Under the pieces are notes generated by a model. The model was not told the DNA's origin. It worked only from the letters and a program-made list of their open reading frames with translations, and made no database searches. Of a DNA stretch of 64,000 bases, positions 51,216 through 60,123 are shown piece by piece. The DNA is taken from NCBI GenBank assembly GCA_035762545.1, contig DASTOM010000008.1, forward strand, positions 119,739-183,738, in the 5' to 3' direction. The position numbers were made by a program, and so were the translations under genes. The DNA is from JANQRA01 sp035762545 (GTDB taxonomy: Bacteria > Actinomycetota > Acidimicrobiia > Spongiisociales > ZC4RG35). Positions within the stretch are counted from its first letter, which is position 1, and each line of letters opens with the position of its first letter.

Positions 51216-52851
51216 CCGCCACCGTCTCGCCATCGGGAAAGAGCAGTGAGATGGCCACGATCACATCCCCGACCGGGGTCGATCGCAGCGCCGGTTCCGC
51301 CACCGGCAGCGCCTGGTCCTCATAGGCCCGGATCTCCGGGGTGAGGGTGTGGGCCCGGTCGATTTCGACGTGTGCCCTGACGAAGATGAACCGGTCGGCC
51401 TCACCCGTCTCGATCGTGGTCAGCGAGACCTCGTGCCCGGCGACGTCGACGCTGTCCCCGGGTCGCATCGGGCCGCTGAAGTCGTCACCCAGAGAGCTGC
51501 CGGCGATCGCCACCAGCAGCAAGGCCATCCCGGCGTGCCCCACGTACACAGCTCGCAGTCTTCGCGGCGCACTCCAAACCGCGTATACCAGTAGAGCGAG
51601 TGACGCCAAGGCCGGCACCAGCAAGACGACACCCACGGATGGACCGGCAACGAGCAGGGCGATCAGAGCGGCAATGCCGACAAGCGCCCCGAACACCACC
51701 CAGGACCGGGGCCGAAGCGCCACTGCCAGGGATCCGGCTACGACCACCGCCAGCGGCAGCACCGTCATCACGTAGAAGCGGGGATCGACGACCACAGTCC
51801 GGTCTCCAAGTACCGACGAGACCGCCGGGTAGAGGGTCCCGGCGAGGACGAAGACGAGGATCAGGGAGACAAGGACGGCGTTGATCGCCAGCCAGAGTGA
51901 CCGCCCCGGCCGCAGTCTCCCCCATGTTTCGCCCGGCTCAGACCTCACCGCCCGCCACACCACCGCTGCGGTGACCACCAGCGCTGCACCGAGGAGGACC
52001 CGCCCCACTGTGGGGTCCTCGGCGAATGAGTGGATCGATCCCGTCACCCCAGAACGGGTGAGGTAGATCCCGACCACCGAGAAAGCGAACGGCAGACCGG
52101 CCAGTGCCAGGTTGGTCCGGCGCAAGCTCCCCTTCGATGCCTCGATCTGTCTGGTGTGGAGGTAGACCGTCACTGCCAGCCACGGGATCAACGCCGTGTT
52201 CTCGACCGGGTCCCAGGCCCAGAAGCCACCCCACCCCAGTTCCACGTACGCCCAGTTGGCCCCGAATGCCATACCGAAGGCAAGCAGGCTCCACGAGACC
52301 GTGAGCCAGCGTCGCACCCGAGCATCTGTGGTCTTCGCCGTGGCCATCGCCACCGCGAACGGCACCACGAGAACCACCAGGCCCAGGTAGAGGACCGGCG
52401 GGTGATAGATCATCGCCGGGTGCTGGAGGATGGCGAGCAAGCCCTCACCGTCGACAGCGGGTATGTCGAGAACGGTGAAGGGGTTGGCGAACAAGATCGC
52501 GATCAAGAGCAGGGCCAGCCCGACCCCCGCTCCGATCCTCACCTCGGCCCGGCTGCGAAGCCCGACCCAGGCAATCGCCATGCTCAACGTTGCGTAGAAC
52601 AGCATCGACCCATCCATGCCACCCCACAGGGCGGCGACCCGGTACGGCCAGGGTGTCGAGAGGCTCGTCGTCCTGGCCACGTACTCGAGGCTGAAGTCGC
52701 CGGCGAGCAATGCCCAGACCAGAACCGCACAGGAGCCGACGGAGAACAGGGTGGCCAGCCCGAGGAGACGACGTCTCCCGGTCACGGCCGCGACCAGGGC
52801 CATCCCCAGCGTGATCCACATCACACCCGGTCCAAGTTGTCCGGCAGTCAC
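51043..52851 (-). CDS. ccmF: Cytochrome c biogenesis protein CcmF/CcsA-type haem lyase
   Basis: A 602-residue membrane protein with about 14 helices. The haem-handling WxWD motif is present in GWGGFWAWDPVENTAL near residue 210, with conserved His in LQHPAMIYHPP and in YLHTRQ. This places it in the CcmF family, which ligates haem to apocytochrome c outside the membrane. No other ccm genes are in the window. GTG 52851 follows TAGCCT by 6 bases. The 3' end runs 173 bases into the oppositely oriented triple-VWA gene: its last helix is opposite the VWA protein's hydrophilic tail, and its basic tail opposite that protein's last helix. Confidence 0.9.
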   Translation of the reverse strand: MTAGQLGPGVMWITLGMALVAAVTGRRRLLGLATLFSVGSCAVLVWALLAGDFSLEYVARTTSLSTPWPYRVAALWGGMDGSMLFYATLSMAIAWVGLRSRAEVRIGAGVGLALLLIAILFANPFTVLDIPAVDGEGLLAILQHPAMIYHPPVLYLGLVVLVVPFAVAMATAKTTDARVRRWLTVSWSLLAFGMAFGANWAYVELGWGGFWAWDPVENTALIPWLAVTVYLHTRQIEASKGSLRRTNLALAGLPFAFSVVGIYLTRSGVTGSIHSFAEDPTVGRVLLGAALVVTAAVVWRAVRSEPGETWGRLRPGRSLWLAINAVLVSLILVFVLAGTLYPAVSSVLGDRTVVVDPRFYVMTVLPLAVVVAGSLAVALRPRSWVVFGALVGIAALIALLVAGPSVGVVLLVPALASLALLVYAVWSAPRRLRAVYVGHAGMALLLVAIAGSSLGDDFSGPMRPGDSVDVAGHEVSLTTIETGEADRFIFVRAHVEIDRAHTLTPEIRAYEDQALPVAEPALRSTPVGDVIVAISLLFPDGETVAVSVFVRPLVWWVWPAAALIGLSGLLSLAGRDGAVSRRRRSATAMQQRGGTTTDRSAP

Positions 52852-52857
52852 CAGGTG

Positions 52858-52863
52858 AGGCTA
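52858..52863 (-). promoter_or_regulatory. -10 element TAGCCT of ccmF
   Basis: Minus-strand TAGCCT with a 6-base spacer to GTG 52851. Confidence 0.6.
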
Positions 52864-52887
52864 AACCCGGCCGGGAGATGACTCAGG

Positions 52888-53238
52888 TCAACGGGAGTCG
52901 CACCAGGCCGCGGTGATGGAGACGATCTCGTCCCGGGCGACCTCGACGTCGTCGAGGTCCTCGAACCTCATGTAACGGGCTGTGTCACCGCCACCCTCGA
53001 GCCGGGGATGGGCGCCGGGGATGGAAGCGCCGGTGTGGAACATCAAGCTGACATGGGCCTTGGTGCGAGGGTTGAAGCTGGCCATGTTGCCCTCATACAT
53101 GAAGGTGGGCGACTTCCACTTGATCGTCTCGCTGATACGTGGATCGGAGAGGATGATCTCGCGCACCCGGAGCATCGCCTCCTTCTGAGGATGCTCGTAC
53201 TCGTCGAACCATGCGTCGACCTCAGGGCTCGTAGGCAT
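52888..53238 (-). CDS. DUF1801 family protein
   Basis: A 116-residue DUF1801/YdhG-like protein. Typical features are PEVDAWFDEYEHPQKEAMLRVREII, IKWKSPTF and a C-terminal RYMRFEDLDDVE segment. The fold resembles a small frataxin-like alpha/beta domain of unknown function. ATG 53238 lies 6 bases after TAGTTT. It is divergent from rarA with only 38 bases between the start codons. Confidence 0.82.
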   Translation of the reverse strand: MPTSPEVDAWFDEYEHPQKEAMLRVREIILSDPRISETIKWKSPTFMYEGNMASFNPRTKAHVSLMFHTGASIPGAHPRLEGGGDTARYMRFEDLDDVEVARDEIVSITAAWCDSR

Positions 53239-53244
53239 GCCTCG

Positions 53245-53250
53245 AAACTA
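53245..53250 (-). promoter_or_regulatory. -10 element TAGTTT of the DUF1801 gene
   Basis: Minus-strand TAGTTT with a 6-base spacer to ATG 53238. It lies 12 bases from the opposing rarA element. Confidence 0.6.
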
Positions 53251-53262
53251 CTCAGATGGCTG

Positions 53263-53268
53263 TAGCGT
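53263..53268 (+). promoter_or_regulatory. -10 element TAGCGT of rarA
   Basis: TAGCGT with an 8-base spacer to ATG 53277. Confidence 0.5.
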
Positions 53269-53276
53269 CGTGCTCG

Positions 53277-54605
53277 ATGACCGACCTCTTCGAAGCCCGC
53301 GCCGAGGACCTGGCGGCACGCTCCGCTCCCCTCGCCACGAGGATGCGGCCCCGTCGTCTCTCCGAGGTGGTCGGCCAGCCCAAGCTGCTCGGAGAAGGCG
53401 CTGCCTTCCGTCACATCGTGGAGTCGGGTGAGCCGGTGTCGATGCTGCTGTGGGGCCCACCCGGTACCGGGAAGACCACCCTGGCCAGCCTGGTGGCCAA
53501 CCACGCCGACGCCGCCTTCCGCACCCTGTCTGCCACCTCAGCGGGAGTGAAGGACATTCGCGAGGTGCTGGCCGAGGCGCGGCAGCGTCTCGCCACGGAG
53601 GAGCGGCGGACTGTCCTGTTCCTCGACGAGATCCACCGCTTCGCCAAGAATCAGCAAGACGCCCTGCTCCCCGGGGTGGAGGACGGCACCCTGATCCTGA
53701 TCGGAGCGACCACCGAGAACCCGTACTTCGAGGTGAACAGCCCGCTGATGAGCCGGATGACGTTGTTCCGCCTCGAGTCGCTGACCGGTGAAGACATCGC
53801 CGCGCTGCTCGTCTCCGCCTTGAAGGACGGCGAGCGGGGTCTGGGGAAGATGTCGATGACCCTCGACCCCGAAGCCGCCGAGGAACTGGCAACCCGCACC
53901 GGTGGGGATGCCCGGCAGGCGCTCAACGCCCTCGAGGTCGCGGCCCGCATGGCCGAGGCCGCGGGACGCTCTCAGATCACCACCGACGACGTCGCCGAAG
54001 CCCTGCAGCGACGTCTGGTCCGTTATGACAAGGCCGGTGACTCCCACTACGACGTCATCTCGGCGTTCATCAAGTCGATCCGGGGGTCCGACCCCGATGC
54101 CTCCATGTACTGGCTGATGCTGATGCTCGAGGGTGGCGAAGACCCCGAGTTCATCGCCCGTCGTCTGGTGATCCTCGCCTCCGAGGACGTCGGTCTGGCC
54201 GAGTCGGACGGGTTGCGGGTGGCTGTCGCCGCCGCCGACGCCCTCGCCTACGTTGGTCTCCCCGAGGCCACCTACCACCTCGCCCACGCCACCCTCTACC
54301 TGGCCACCGCCCCTAAGTCGAACAGCATCGGCCGGGCGATCGGCGCTGCCCGTGACCTCGTCCAGAACGGGCCCACTCCGGCAGTCCCAATCCATCTGCG
54401 GGGCAGTGGCTATCGGGGAGCGGCCGAGATCGGGCACGGCGAGGGCTACGAGTACTCCCACGATCACACCGGCGGGGTCGTATACCAGCAGTACTTCCCC
54501 GACGGCCTCGACGCCGTGGTATACCGCCCGGGCGACCGTGGTGAGGAGCAGTCGATCGCCGAGCGTCTCACCGAGATCGACCGAGTCCTGAAGAGGAAAC
54601 GATGA
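53277..54605 (+). CDS. rarA: Replication-associated recombination protein A (RarA/MgsA)
   Basis: A 442-residue AAA ATPase of the RarA/MgsA/WRNIP1 family, which works at stalled replication forks. Walker A GPPGTGKT is at residues 60-67, Walker B FLDEIH at 115-120, sensor 1 in GATTENP and the arginine finger region in SPLMSRM. The C-terminal tetramerisation and MgsA domains (KSIRGSDPDASMYWL and HLRGSGYRG) are complete. ATG 53277 is preferred to the upstream codons because it follows TAGCGT by 8 bases and matches usual family starts (MTDLFE). Its stop overlaps the next ATG. Confidence 0.94.
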   Translation: MTDLFEARAEDLAARSAPLATRMRPRRLSEVVGQPKLLGEGAAFRHIVESGEPVSMLLWGPPGTGKTTLASLVANHADAAFRTLSATSAGVKDIREVLAEARQRLATEERRTVLFLDEIHRFAKNQQDALLPGVEDGTLILIGATTENPYFEVNSPLMSRMTLFRLESLTGEDIAALLVSALKDGERGLGKMSMTLDPEAAEELATRTGGDARQALNALEVAARMAEAAGRSQITTDDVAEALQRRLVRYDKAGDSHYDVISAFIKSIRGSDPDASMYWLMLMLEGGEDPEFIARRLVILASEDVGLAESDGLRVAVAAADALAYVGLPEATYHLAHATLYLATAPKSNSIGRAIGAARDLVQNGPTPAVPIHLRGSGYRGAAEIGHGEGYEYSHDHTGGVVYQQYFPDGLDAVVYRPGDRGEEQSIAERLTEIDRVLKRKR

Positions 54606-55042
54606 CAATGGAACTCGGGGCCATCCGCACCATCAACCGACCTGCCGACGAGGTATTCGCCTTTTTCTCCGACGCCTCCAACAACCCCAAGTGGCAGCGC
54701 GGGATGGTCTCGTGCGAGTGGACCACTCCCCCACCCATCGGCGTCGGATCGAAATACTCCCAGTTGGCGCGGTTCATGGGACGAGCGGTGGAGTCGAAGT
54801 TCGTCGTCACCGATTACGAGCCGGGGCGCCTGATCGCCATCGAGACCGAAGAATCGACGTTTCCCATCAATGTGAGACGAACGGTCACCCCACTCGACGA
54901 ATCGAGCTGCCAGGTGGAGGCCGTGATCGGTGGTGGCCCCGAGAGTGGGCCGCTGAAGTGGATGACGCCCTTGGTGCAAGGACGCGCCCAGAAGTCGGTG
55001 GACGCCGACTACGACCGGCTCGTCGCCCTGCTGGAGGGCTGA
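54602..55042 (+). CDS. SRPBCC family protein (START/polyketide-cyclase fold)
   Basis: A 146-residue SRPBCC protein, with the N-terminal RTINRPADEVFAFFSDASN motif and the following KWQRGM that mark the hydrophobic-ligand-binding cavity fold. A VRRTVTPLDESSCQVE strand and C-terminal QKSVDADYDRL helix complete it. Such proteins bind or transform lipophilic molecules, but no catalytic residues stand out. It is coupled to rarA by an ATGA overlap, an odd pairing without obvious biochemical logic. It converges with the AI-2E transporter gene. Confidence 0.85.
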   Translation: MTMELGAIRTINRPADEVFAFFSDASNNPKWQRGMVSCEWTTPPPIGVGSKYSQLARFMGRAVESKFVVTDYEPGRLIAIETEESTFPINVRRTVTPLDESSCQVEAVIGGGPESGPLKWMTPLVQGRAQKSVDADYDRLVALLEG

Positions 55043-55057
55043 GGGTCGACCTGAGCC

Positions 55058-56209
55058 TCAGGGCAGGTTTCGGGCCCCCCGCCGGCGACGGGATTGACGT
55101 CGTTCGCCATTGGCGACTTCGCCCCTCACCGCCTCGACCCGTTCCAGGATGATGTAGTCCTCGACCACGATCTTGATCAGGGCGGCGAGCGGCAGCGCCA
55201 GCAGGGCCCCGATCAGACCGGCGAGGCTGCCACCGACCATCAAGGCGATGATCACCGTCGCCGGGCTGAGGTCGACCGCCTTGTTCATGACCCTCGGTGC
55301 GATGACGAAGTTCTCCACCTGCTGATAGACCAACAGGAGCACCAGGGCCCAGAGCATCTGTTCCGGCGACTGGGCGTAGGCCACGGCCGCCACCCCTGCC
55401 GCACCCAGGAGGGCACCGAGCACCGGGATCAGATCCGTGATAGCGACCCATGCCGCCAGGGCCAGGGCGTAGGGGACGCCGAGGAGGGTCAGACCGACCC
55501 AGGTGACGACTCCGGCGATCAGACTGACGATCAGGTTGCCGACGATGAAGTTCGCGATCAGATCCGTGGACTCGCCGACGAGGAGCATGAAGTCCTCGCG
55601 GTGACGGGGACGGACCAGACGGATCAGCCACCGCTTGATCCCGGGCATGGACATTGCGAAGTAGGGCGTGACGAGCAGGACCGTCAGAGCGTTGAAGACG
55701 AAGCCGGCGAGGCTCCCCGCCACCTCGAACACGGTTGTCGGGTCAGACGTGCCCTCGCTGGTGATCGCGTCGAGGTCGATCATCCCGGCCACCTGGGCGA
55801 CGAGGCCATCCCCGGCTTGGAGGTCTTCGATGAGGACGGGGAGCTGTTCGATGATCTCCCCGACCTGGGAGACGATCAGAGGGAGTGCCAGGGCCAGCAT
55901 TCCCCCGACGACCACGAGGAAGCCCATCAGCACCAGGCCCAGGCCGAACCCCCGGCGCATCCCACGTCGCTCGAACCACGCGATCGCGGGTTGGAAGCCG
56001 ATGGCGAGCACGAACGAGGCCAGGATCACCAGCAGAATCCCGCGCAGAACGCCAAGGAGGAAGATGGCGGCCACCGCCCCGATCAGGGCGAGGCCGACCT
56101 TTATCCAGTAGCTCGGCGGGGGCCAGTTTTGGCGCCACGCCTCCGTCTCGCTCGACTCACGCGGGTCGTCAGTGCTCAACGAGGTCCGCCTCGACTGCGA
56201 ACTCGCCAT
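55058..56209 (-). CDS. AI-2E family transporter (PerM-like)
   Basis: About 383 residues with eight membrane helices in the AI-2E/PerM arrangement: two N-terminal pairs, a soluble insertion (about 125-190) and a C-terminal set with the typical PYALALAAWVAITDLIPVLG segment. Members export autoinducer-2-like molecules or act as Na+/H+ antiporters; which applies is unknown. A basic C-terminal tail follows. ATG 56209 is used, although TTG 56179 and a longer frame are possible. The start lies inside the 3' end of valS, which suggests coexpression with it. Confidence 0.85.
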   Translation of the reverse strand: MASSQSRRTSLSTDDPRESSETEAWRQNWPPPSYWIKVGLALIGAVAAIFLLGVLRGILLVILASFVLAIGFQPAIAWFERRGMRRGFGLGLVLMGFLVVVGGMLALALPLIVSQVGEIIEQLPVLIEDLQAGDGLVAQVAGMIDLDAITSEGTSDPTTVFEVAGSLAGFVFNALTVLLVTPYFAMSMPGIKRWLIRLVRPRHREDFMLLVGESTDLIANFIVGNLIVSLIAGVVTWVGLTLLGVPYALALAAWVAITDLIPVLGALLGAAGVAAVAYAQSPEQMLWALVLLLVYQQVENFVIAPRVMNKAVDLSPATVIIALMVGGSLAGLIGALLALPLAALIKIVVEDYIILERVEAVRGEVANGERRQSRRRRGARNLP

Positions 56210-58697
56210 TGCTGTAGACGATTTCGGCGGCACGGGAGGCAGCGAGAAGATCATCTTCGGCCTGACGCAACAGCTCGATCTCATCAGCCGCAGCGGTCAC
56301 ACTGATCAGGTCGACCTCGGCCCTCATGGACACCTTGGCATCGGATTTGGCCTTGCGGACCGCGCTGAGAGCTCGGGAGACGATGTCGAGGATCTCAGCG
56401 TCACCGGTCACGCCATCGAACTCGCTGAGGGACGGCCACTCCTGGCGGTGCACCGAGCCGTCACGCCACCAGCTCCAAACCTCCTCCGTCACAAAGGGCA
56501 GGAATGGCGCGAAGAGCCTCTGATACACACTCAATGCCAACTGCAGGGCGGCATGGGCCGATACCGACTCAGCACCCCCCTCGTAGGCGCGGGTCTTGAC
56601 CAATTCGACATAGTCGTCGGTCCACGACCAGAACGAGCGCTCGGCCGCCTCCAGGGCCCGGGTGTACTCGTAGGCCTCAAAGGCGTCTGTGGCCTCTGAG
56701 ACGACACCTGCCAATCCGGCGAGCATCGACCGGTCGAGAGGTTCGGTGATCGCTTCGACTCCGACGTCGGTATCGCTGAATCCGAGTGCGAACTTGGAGG
56801 CATTGAGGATCTTGATGGCGAGGCGACGACCGATCTTGAACTGCTGAACATCGAGCGCGGTATCGGTGCCGGGCCGACCACTCGCCGCCCAATAGCGGAC
56901 GCCCTCGGCGGAGTAGTCGTCGATGAACTCCTTGGGCGTTACGACGTTCCCCTTCGACTTGGACATCTTCTTCCGGTCCGGATCCAGGATCCACCCGTTG
57001 ATGGTCGCTGTGTGCCAGGGAAGGACGTCGTGCTCGAGGTGGGATCGCAACGTCGTTGCGAAGAGCCAGGTTCTGATGATGTCCGGGCCTTGGGGACGGA
57101 TGTCCATGGGGAAGACCCGCTCCCAGAGGTCGGGATCGTCGTCCCAGTGCCCGGCGATCTGTGGGGTCAGAGAGGAGGTGGCCCAAGTGTCCATGATGTC
57201 CGGATCGCCCATGAACCCACCGGGTTGGTTGCGTTGTGACTCGTCGTAGCCGTCGGGCGTTTCCGATGACGGGTCGACGGGAAGCCGGTCGAGGTCGGGG
57301 ATGATCGGATTGTCGTAGTCCGGGTTCCCATCGTCATCCAGGCGGTACCAGAGCGGGATGGCGACACCGAAGAACCGCTGACGGCTGATCAACCAGTCAC
57401 CGTTGAGACCGTCGACCCAGTGCTTGAAGCGGACACCCATGAAGTCGGGCACCCAGTTGAGCTCCTCTCCTCGTGCCAACAGCTCCCTGCGGAGCTCGTC
57501 GTCCCTGGCTCCGTTGCGGATGTACCACTGCCGGCTGGTGACGATCTCGAGCGGTCGGTCCCCTTTCTCGTAGAACTTCACCGGGTGCATGATCTCCCGG
57601 GGTTCGCCCTCGAGGTCACCGGACTGAGCGAGTAGCTCCGCCATCTTGCGACGGGCCTGATTGGCGAACAGGCCGGCCAACTCGGCGTAGTGGTCGGCGG
57701 CCTCCCCCTGCAACCATTCCGGGGGCTCGGCCTGGAACCGCCCGTCGTACTGGATGACGGCACGAGTCGGAAGATCCAGCTCACGCCACCACGTGACATC
57801 GGTCGTGTCACCGAAGGTGCAGATCATGGCAACTCCCGTGCCCTTGTCCGGGTCAGCCAGCTCGTGGGCCACGATCGGGACCTCGACGCCGAAGACCGGT
57901 GTGGTCGCATTCGAGCCGAAGAGCGGCTGATAGCGCTCGTCGTCGGGGTGGGCAACGAGAGCGACACACGAGCAGATGAGCTCGGGTCGGGTCGTCTCGA
58001 TGTGGATGCGGTTTCCGTCCGACCCGTGGAAAGCCACCCGGTGATAGGCCCCGCCCTTCTCTCTCTCCTCGAGCTCGGCCTGGGCCACCGCTGTTTGGAA
58101 GTCGATGTCCCAGAGCACAGGTGCGTCCGACGAGTAGGCCTCCCCGCGGGCGAGGTTCTCCAGGAACGCCCGCTGTGAGGTGCGCTGGCTGTGATCGTCG
58201 ATGGTGGCATAGGTCTGAGTCCAGTCGACAGAGAGACCGAGGGTGCGCCATACGTTCTCGAAGACCTTCTCGTCCTCACCGGTGAGGACGTGGCAGAGCT
58301 CGATGAAGTTGCGACGGCTGATCGAGATCGGCGGATCGTGTGGCTCGTCGGGTGGAATGAAGTCTTTGTCGTACGGGAGGGAAGGGTCGCAACGAACCCC
58401 GTAGTAGTTCTGCACCCGCCGCTCGGTGGGGAGCCCGTTGTCGTCCCAGCCCATCGGATAGAAGACCTCTTTGGCCGACATCCGGCGATAGCGGGCGTGG
58501 GTGTCGGTCTGGACGTACCCGAAGACCGAGCCCATGTGCAGCGACCCGGAGACAGTCGGGGGCGGGGTGTCGATGGCGAAGATCTCGTCGCGGGTCTTGG
58601 ATCGGTCGAAGCGGTAGGTGCCCTCGCTCTCCCAGCGCTCGTCCCATTTGGCCTCGAGGCCTTCGATTGCCGGTTTGTCCGGGATGCTGCGAGTCAT
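56169..58697 (-). CDS. valS: Valyl-tRNA synthetase
   Basis: An 842-residue class I aminoacyl-tRNA synthetase charging tRNA-Val. The HIGH-type motif appears as PPTVSGSLHMGSV near residues 46-58, and KMSKS is at about 575 (KKMSKSKGNVV). The editing domain (CP1) lies between, with FGDTTDV. The C-terminal coiled-coil arm is shorter than in E. coli ValS (951 residues), in line with actinobacterial ValS of 850-890 residues. ATG 58697 is chosen because TACCCT lies 8 bases upstream. The downstream AI-2E gene overlaps by 41 bases. Confidence 0.96.
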   Translation of the reverse strand: MTRSIPDKPAIEGLEAKWDERWESEGTYRFDRSKTRDEIFAIDTPPPTVSGSLHMGSVFGYVQTDTHARYRRMSAKEVFYPMGWDDNGLPTERRVQNYYGVRCDPSLPYDKDFIPPDEPHDPPISISRRNFIELCHVLTGEDEKVFENVWRTLGLSVDWTQTYATIDDHSQRTSQRAFLENLARGEAYSSDAPVLWDIDFQTAVAQAELEEREKGGAYHRVAFHGSDGNRIHIETTRPELICSCVALVAHPDDERYQPLFGSNATTPVFGVEVPIVAHELADPDKGTGVAMICTFGDTTDVTWWRELDLPTRAVIQYDGRFQAEPPEWLQGEAADHYAELAGLFANQARRKMAELLAQSGDLEGEPREIMHPVKFYEKGDRPLEIVTSRQWYIRNGARDDELRRELLARGEELNWVPDFMGVRFKHWVDGLNGDWLISRQRFFGVAIPLWYRLDDDGNPDYDNPIIPDLDRLPVDPSSETPDGYDESQRNQPGGFMGDPDIMDTWATSSLTPQIAGHWDDDPDLWERVFPMDIRPQGPDIIRTWLFATTLRSHLEHDVLPWHTATINGWILDPDRKKMSKSKGNVVTPKEFIDDYSAEGVRYWAASGRPGTDTALDVQQFKIGRRLAIKILNASKFALGFSDTDVGVEAITEPLDRSMLAGLAGVVSEATDAFEAYEYTRALEAAERSFWSWTDDYVELVKTRAYEGGAESVSAHAALQLALSVYQRLFAPFLPFVTEEVWSWWRDGSVHRQEWPSLSEFDGVTGDAEILDIVSRALSAVRKAKSDAKVSMRAEVDLISVTAAADEIELLRQAEDDLLAASRAAEIVYSNGEFAVEADLVEH

Positions 58698-58705
58698 CGG
58701 CGGCA

Positions 58706-58711
58706 AGGGTA
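58706..58711 (-). promoter_or_regulatory. -10 element TACCCT of valS
   Basis: Minus-strand TACCCT with an 8-base spacer to ATG 58697. No T-box leader was seen, and the spacing leaves no room for one. Confidence 0.5.
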
Positions 58712-58768
58712 ACGGCCACCTGACCGGCATCCGGAACCGAATCGGGCGTCTCGTGCGTCGAATCCGGC

Positions 58769-59257
58769 ATGAAGAAACGGATTCTCCTGCTGGGCGTGCT
58801 CCTGGCCGTCTCGGCCTGTGCCACCGAGGGTGGCGCAGGGCCCGAGCCGGTCGAGCTCACCGAGGAGTACGGCTGTGGCTTCGGGTTCTATGCGAGCAAC
58901 GAAGACCAGACGACGGGGCTGATGATCACCTATCGCGACTTCGAGGGCGCCTGGGCCGGGAATGTCGCCCGATCCGGTCAGATCGAGGCGGCATGGGATG
59001 CCCAGCTCCAGTACGGGACCGACCTGTTCGCCAACTGGTGCGACGACGTCCTCGAGGAGGGCGAGCCCACCCCGGAGATCGAATCGGCGTGGACCGTGAC
59101 CGGTGAGATCGAGGTCGTTGAGCTCCCGCCGGCGGGCCAGTGCGGCCAAGCCGTGGCCGAGCTACACGACGTGGTGGCAACCGGTCCCGACGACGAGACC
59201 CTCGAATTTGGCGAGCTCACCATCACCAACACCTCCTGGGGCTGTCTCGCCGGATAG
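58769..59257 (+). CDS. Small lipoprotein of unknown function
   Basis: A 162-residue lipoprotein. KKRILLLGVLLAVSAC carries the lipobox (VSAC at about residues 14-17), placing Cys17 at the membrane surface. The mature domain contains four further cysteines (CGFG, WCDD, GQCG and WGCL), probably two disulphides, and is acidic. No family recognised. It is divergent from valS and followed by a VOC gene 21 bases downstream with its own promoter. Confidence 0.7.
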   Translation: MKKRILLLGVLLAVSACATEGGAGPEPVELTEEYGCGFGFYASNEDQTTGLMITYRDFEGAWAGNVARSGQIEAAWDAQLQYGTDLFANWCDDVLEEGEPTPEIESAWTVTGEIEVVELPPAGQCGQAVAELHDVVATGPDDETLEFGELTITNTSWGCLAG

Positions 59258-59266
59258 ACGGACACC

Positions 59267-59272
59267 TATCCT
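59267..59272 (+). promoter_or_regulatory. -10 element TATCCT of the VOC gene
   Basis: TATCCT with a 6-base spacer to ATG 59279. Confidence 0.6.
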
Positions 59273-59278
59273 CGGGTG

Positions 59279-59701
59279 ATGGAGCAGAGGCTCAGTCTCA
59301 TCACCCTTGGCGTCGGCGATCTCGACCTGTCGAGGACTTTCTATCGGAATCTCGGCTGGAAGGAGGGACCCGGCTCGCAAGACGACGTCGTCTTCTTCCA
59401 GGTGCCAGGGATGATCGTGGCGCTGTGGGATCGGGAGTCCCTCGCCAAGGACAGCACCGTCAAGGACAAGGGCGGCTGGGGCGGGGTCACGCTCGCCATC
59501 AACCTCCGGGACCGTAGCCAGGTCGACGCGGTCATCGAGGAGGCCCGATTCGCCGGCGCCACCATCGGCCGCGAACCCGCTGAGACGTTTTGGGGCGGTT
59601 ATTCGGGTGTGTTCATCGACCCCGACGGGCATCCGTGGGAGGTGGCCCACAACCCGGACTGGACCGTGACCGACTCGGGCGAGACCCGGCTGGACGCATG
59701 A
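59279..59701 (+). CDS. VOC family protein
   Basis: A 140-residue vicinal-oxygen-chelate protein. It starts with QRLSLITLGVGDLDLSRTFY and closes with GVFIDPDGHPWEVAHN, the canonical second-module end with the Glu ligand. Metal ligands otherwise appear incomplete, so it may be a non-enzymatic or resistance-type VOC protein. The start is fixed by TATCCT 6 bases upstream. Its stop overlaps the ATG of the next gene (ATGA). Confidence 0.87.
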   Translation: MEQRLSLITLGVGDLDLSRTFYRNLGWKEGPGSQDDVVFFQVPGMIVALWDRESLAKDSTVKDKGGWGGVTLAINLRDRSQVDAVIEEARFAGATIGREPAETFWGGYSGVFIDPDGHPWEVAHNPDWTVTDSGETRLDA

Positions 59702-60084
59702 GCACTGAACCGGCAGTGGTTGGTGTGACCGAAGCCGACATCGAGGCGATCACCAAGGCGGCAACGGACTATCTCGAGGGGTTCCTCTCCGGCGACCACA
59801 CACGGCATCTCGACGCTTATCACCCCGAGGCTGTGAAGAGGCGTATCGCAGAAGACGAACATGGTGTGGCGGCGGTGACCCACCTCTCCCCTCAGACGAT
59901 GTCGGATTACGCAGCACTACAGATTCCGAAGGACTTGGGGGACTTCGAGATCGTGATCGACGGTGTTTACAACGACATCGCCACGGTCAGGGTCTATTCG
60001 CAGTGGTGGGTGGACTTTCTCCACATCGTCAAGGCACGTGGGTCCTGGAAGCTGTTTCACGTCACCTGGTACCCGCGTAGTTGA
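59698..60084 (+). CDS. NTF2-like (putative lumazine-binding type) protein
   Basis: A 128-residue NTF2-like cone-fold protein. AATDYLEGFLSGDHTRHLDAYHPEAVKRR matches the helix-loop of lumazine-binding-2/SnoaL-like proteins. The following strands (EIVIDGVYNDIATVRVYSQWW, WKLFHVTWYP) complete the fold. Such proteins include isomerases, dehydratases and ligand-binding accessory domains, so the role is unknown. It is coupled to the VOC gene by an ATGA overlap. Confidence 0.75.
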   Translation: MSTEPAVVGVTEADIEAITKAATDYLEGFLSGDHTRHLDAYHPEAVKRRIAEDEHGVAAVTHLSPQTMSDYAALQIPKDLGDFEIVIDGVYNDIATVRVYSQWWVDFLHIVKARGSWKLFHVTWYPRS

Positions 60085-60123
60085 GACGCCGATCGGGGAC
60101 GGAAGTGTGGGAGTATCCGGCTC

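Noticed and set aside
55094..56305. 403-codon plus-strand open frame opposite the AI-2E transporter
   Set aside because: Its product is a run of Asp/Gln/His-rich sequence without hydrophobic pattern or start signal; the opposite strand encodes a canonical membrane transporter.
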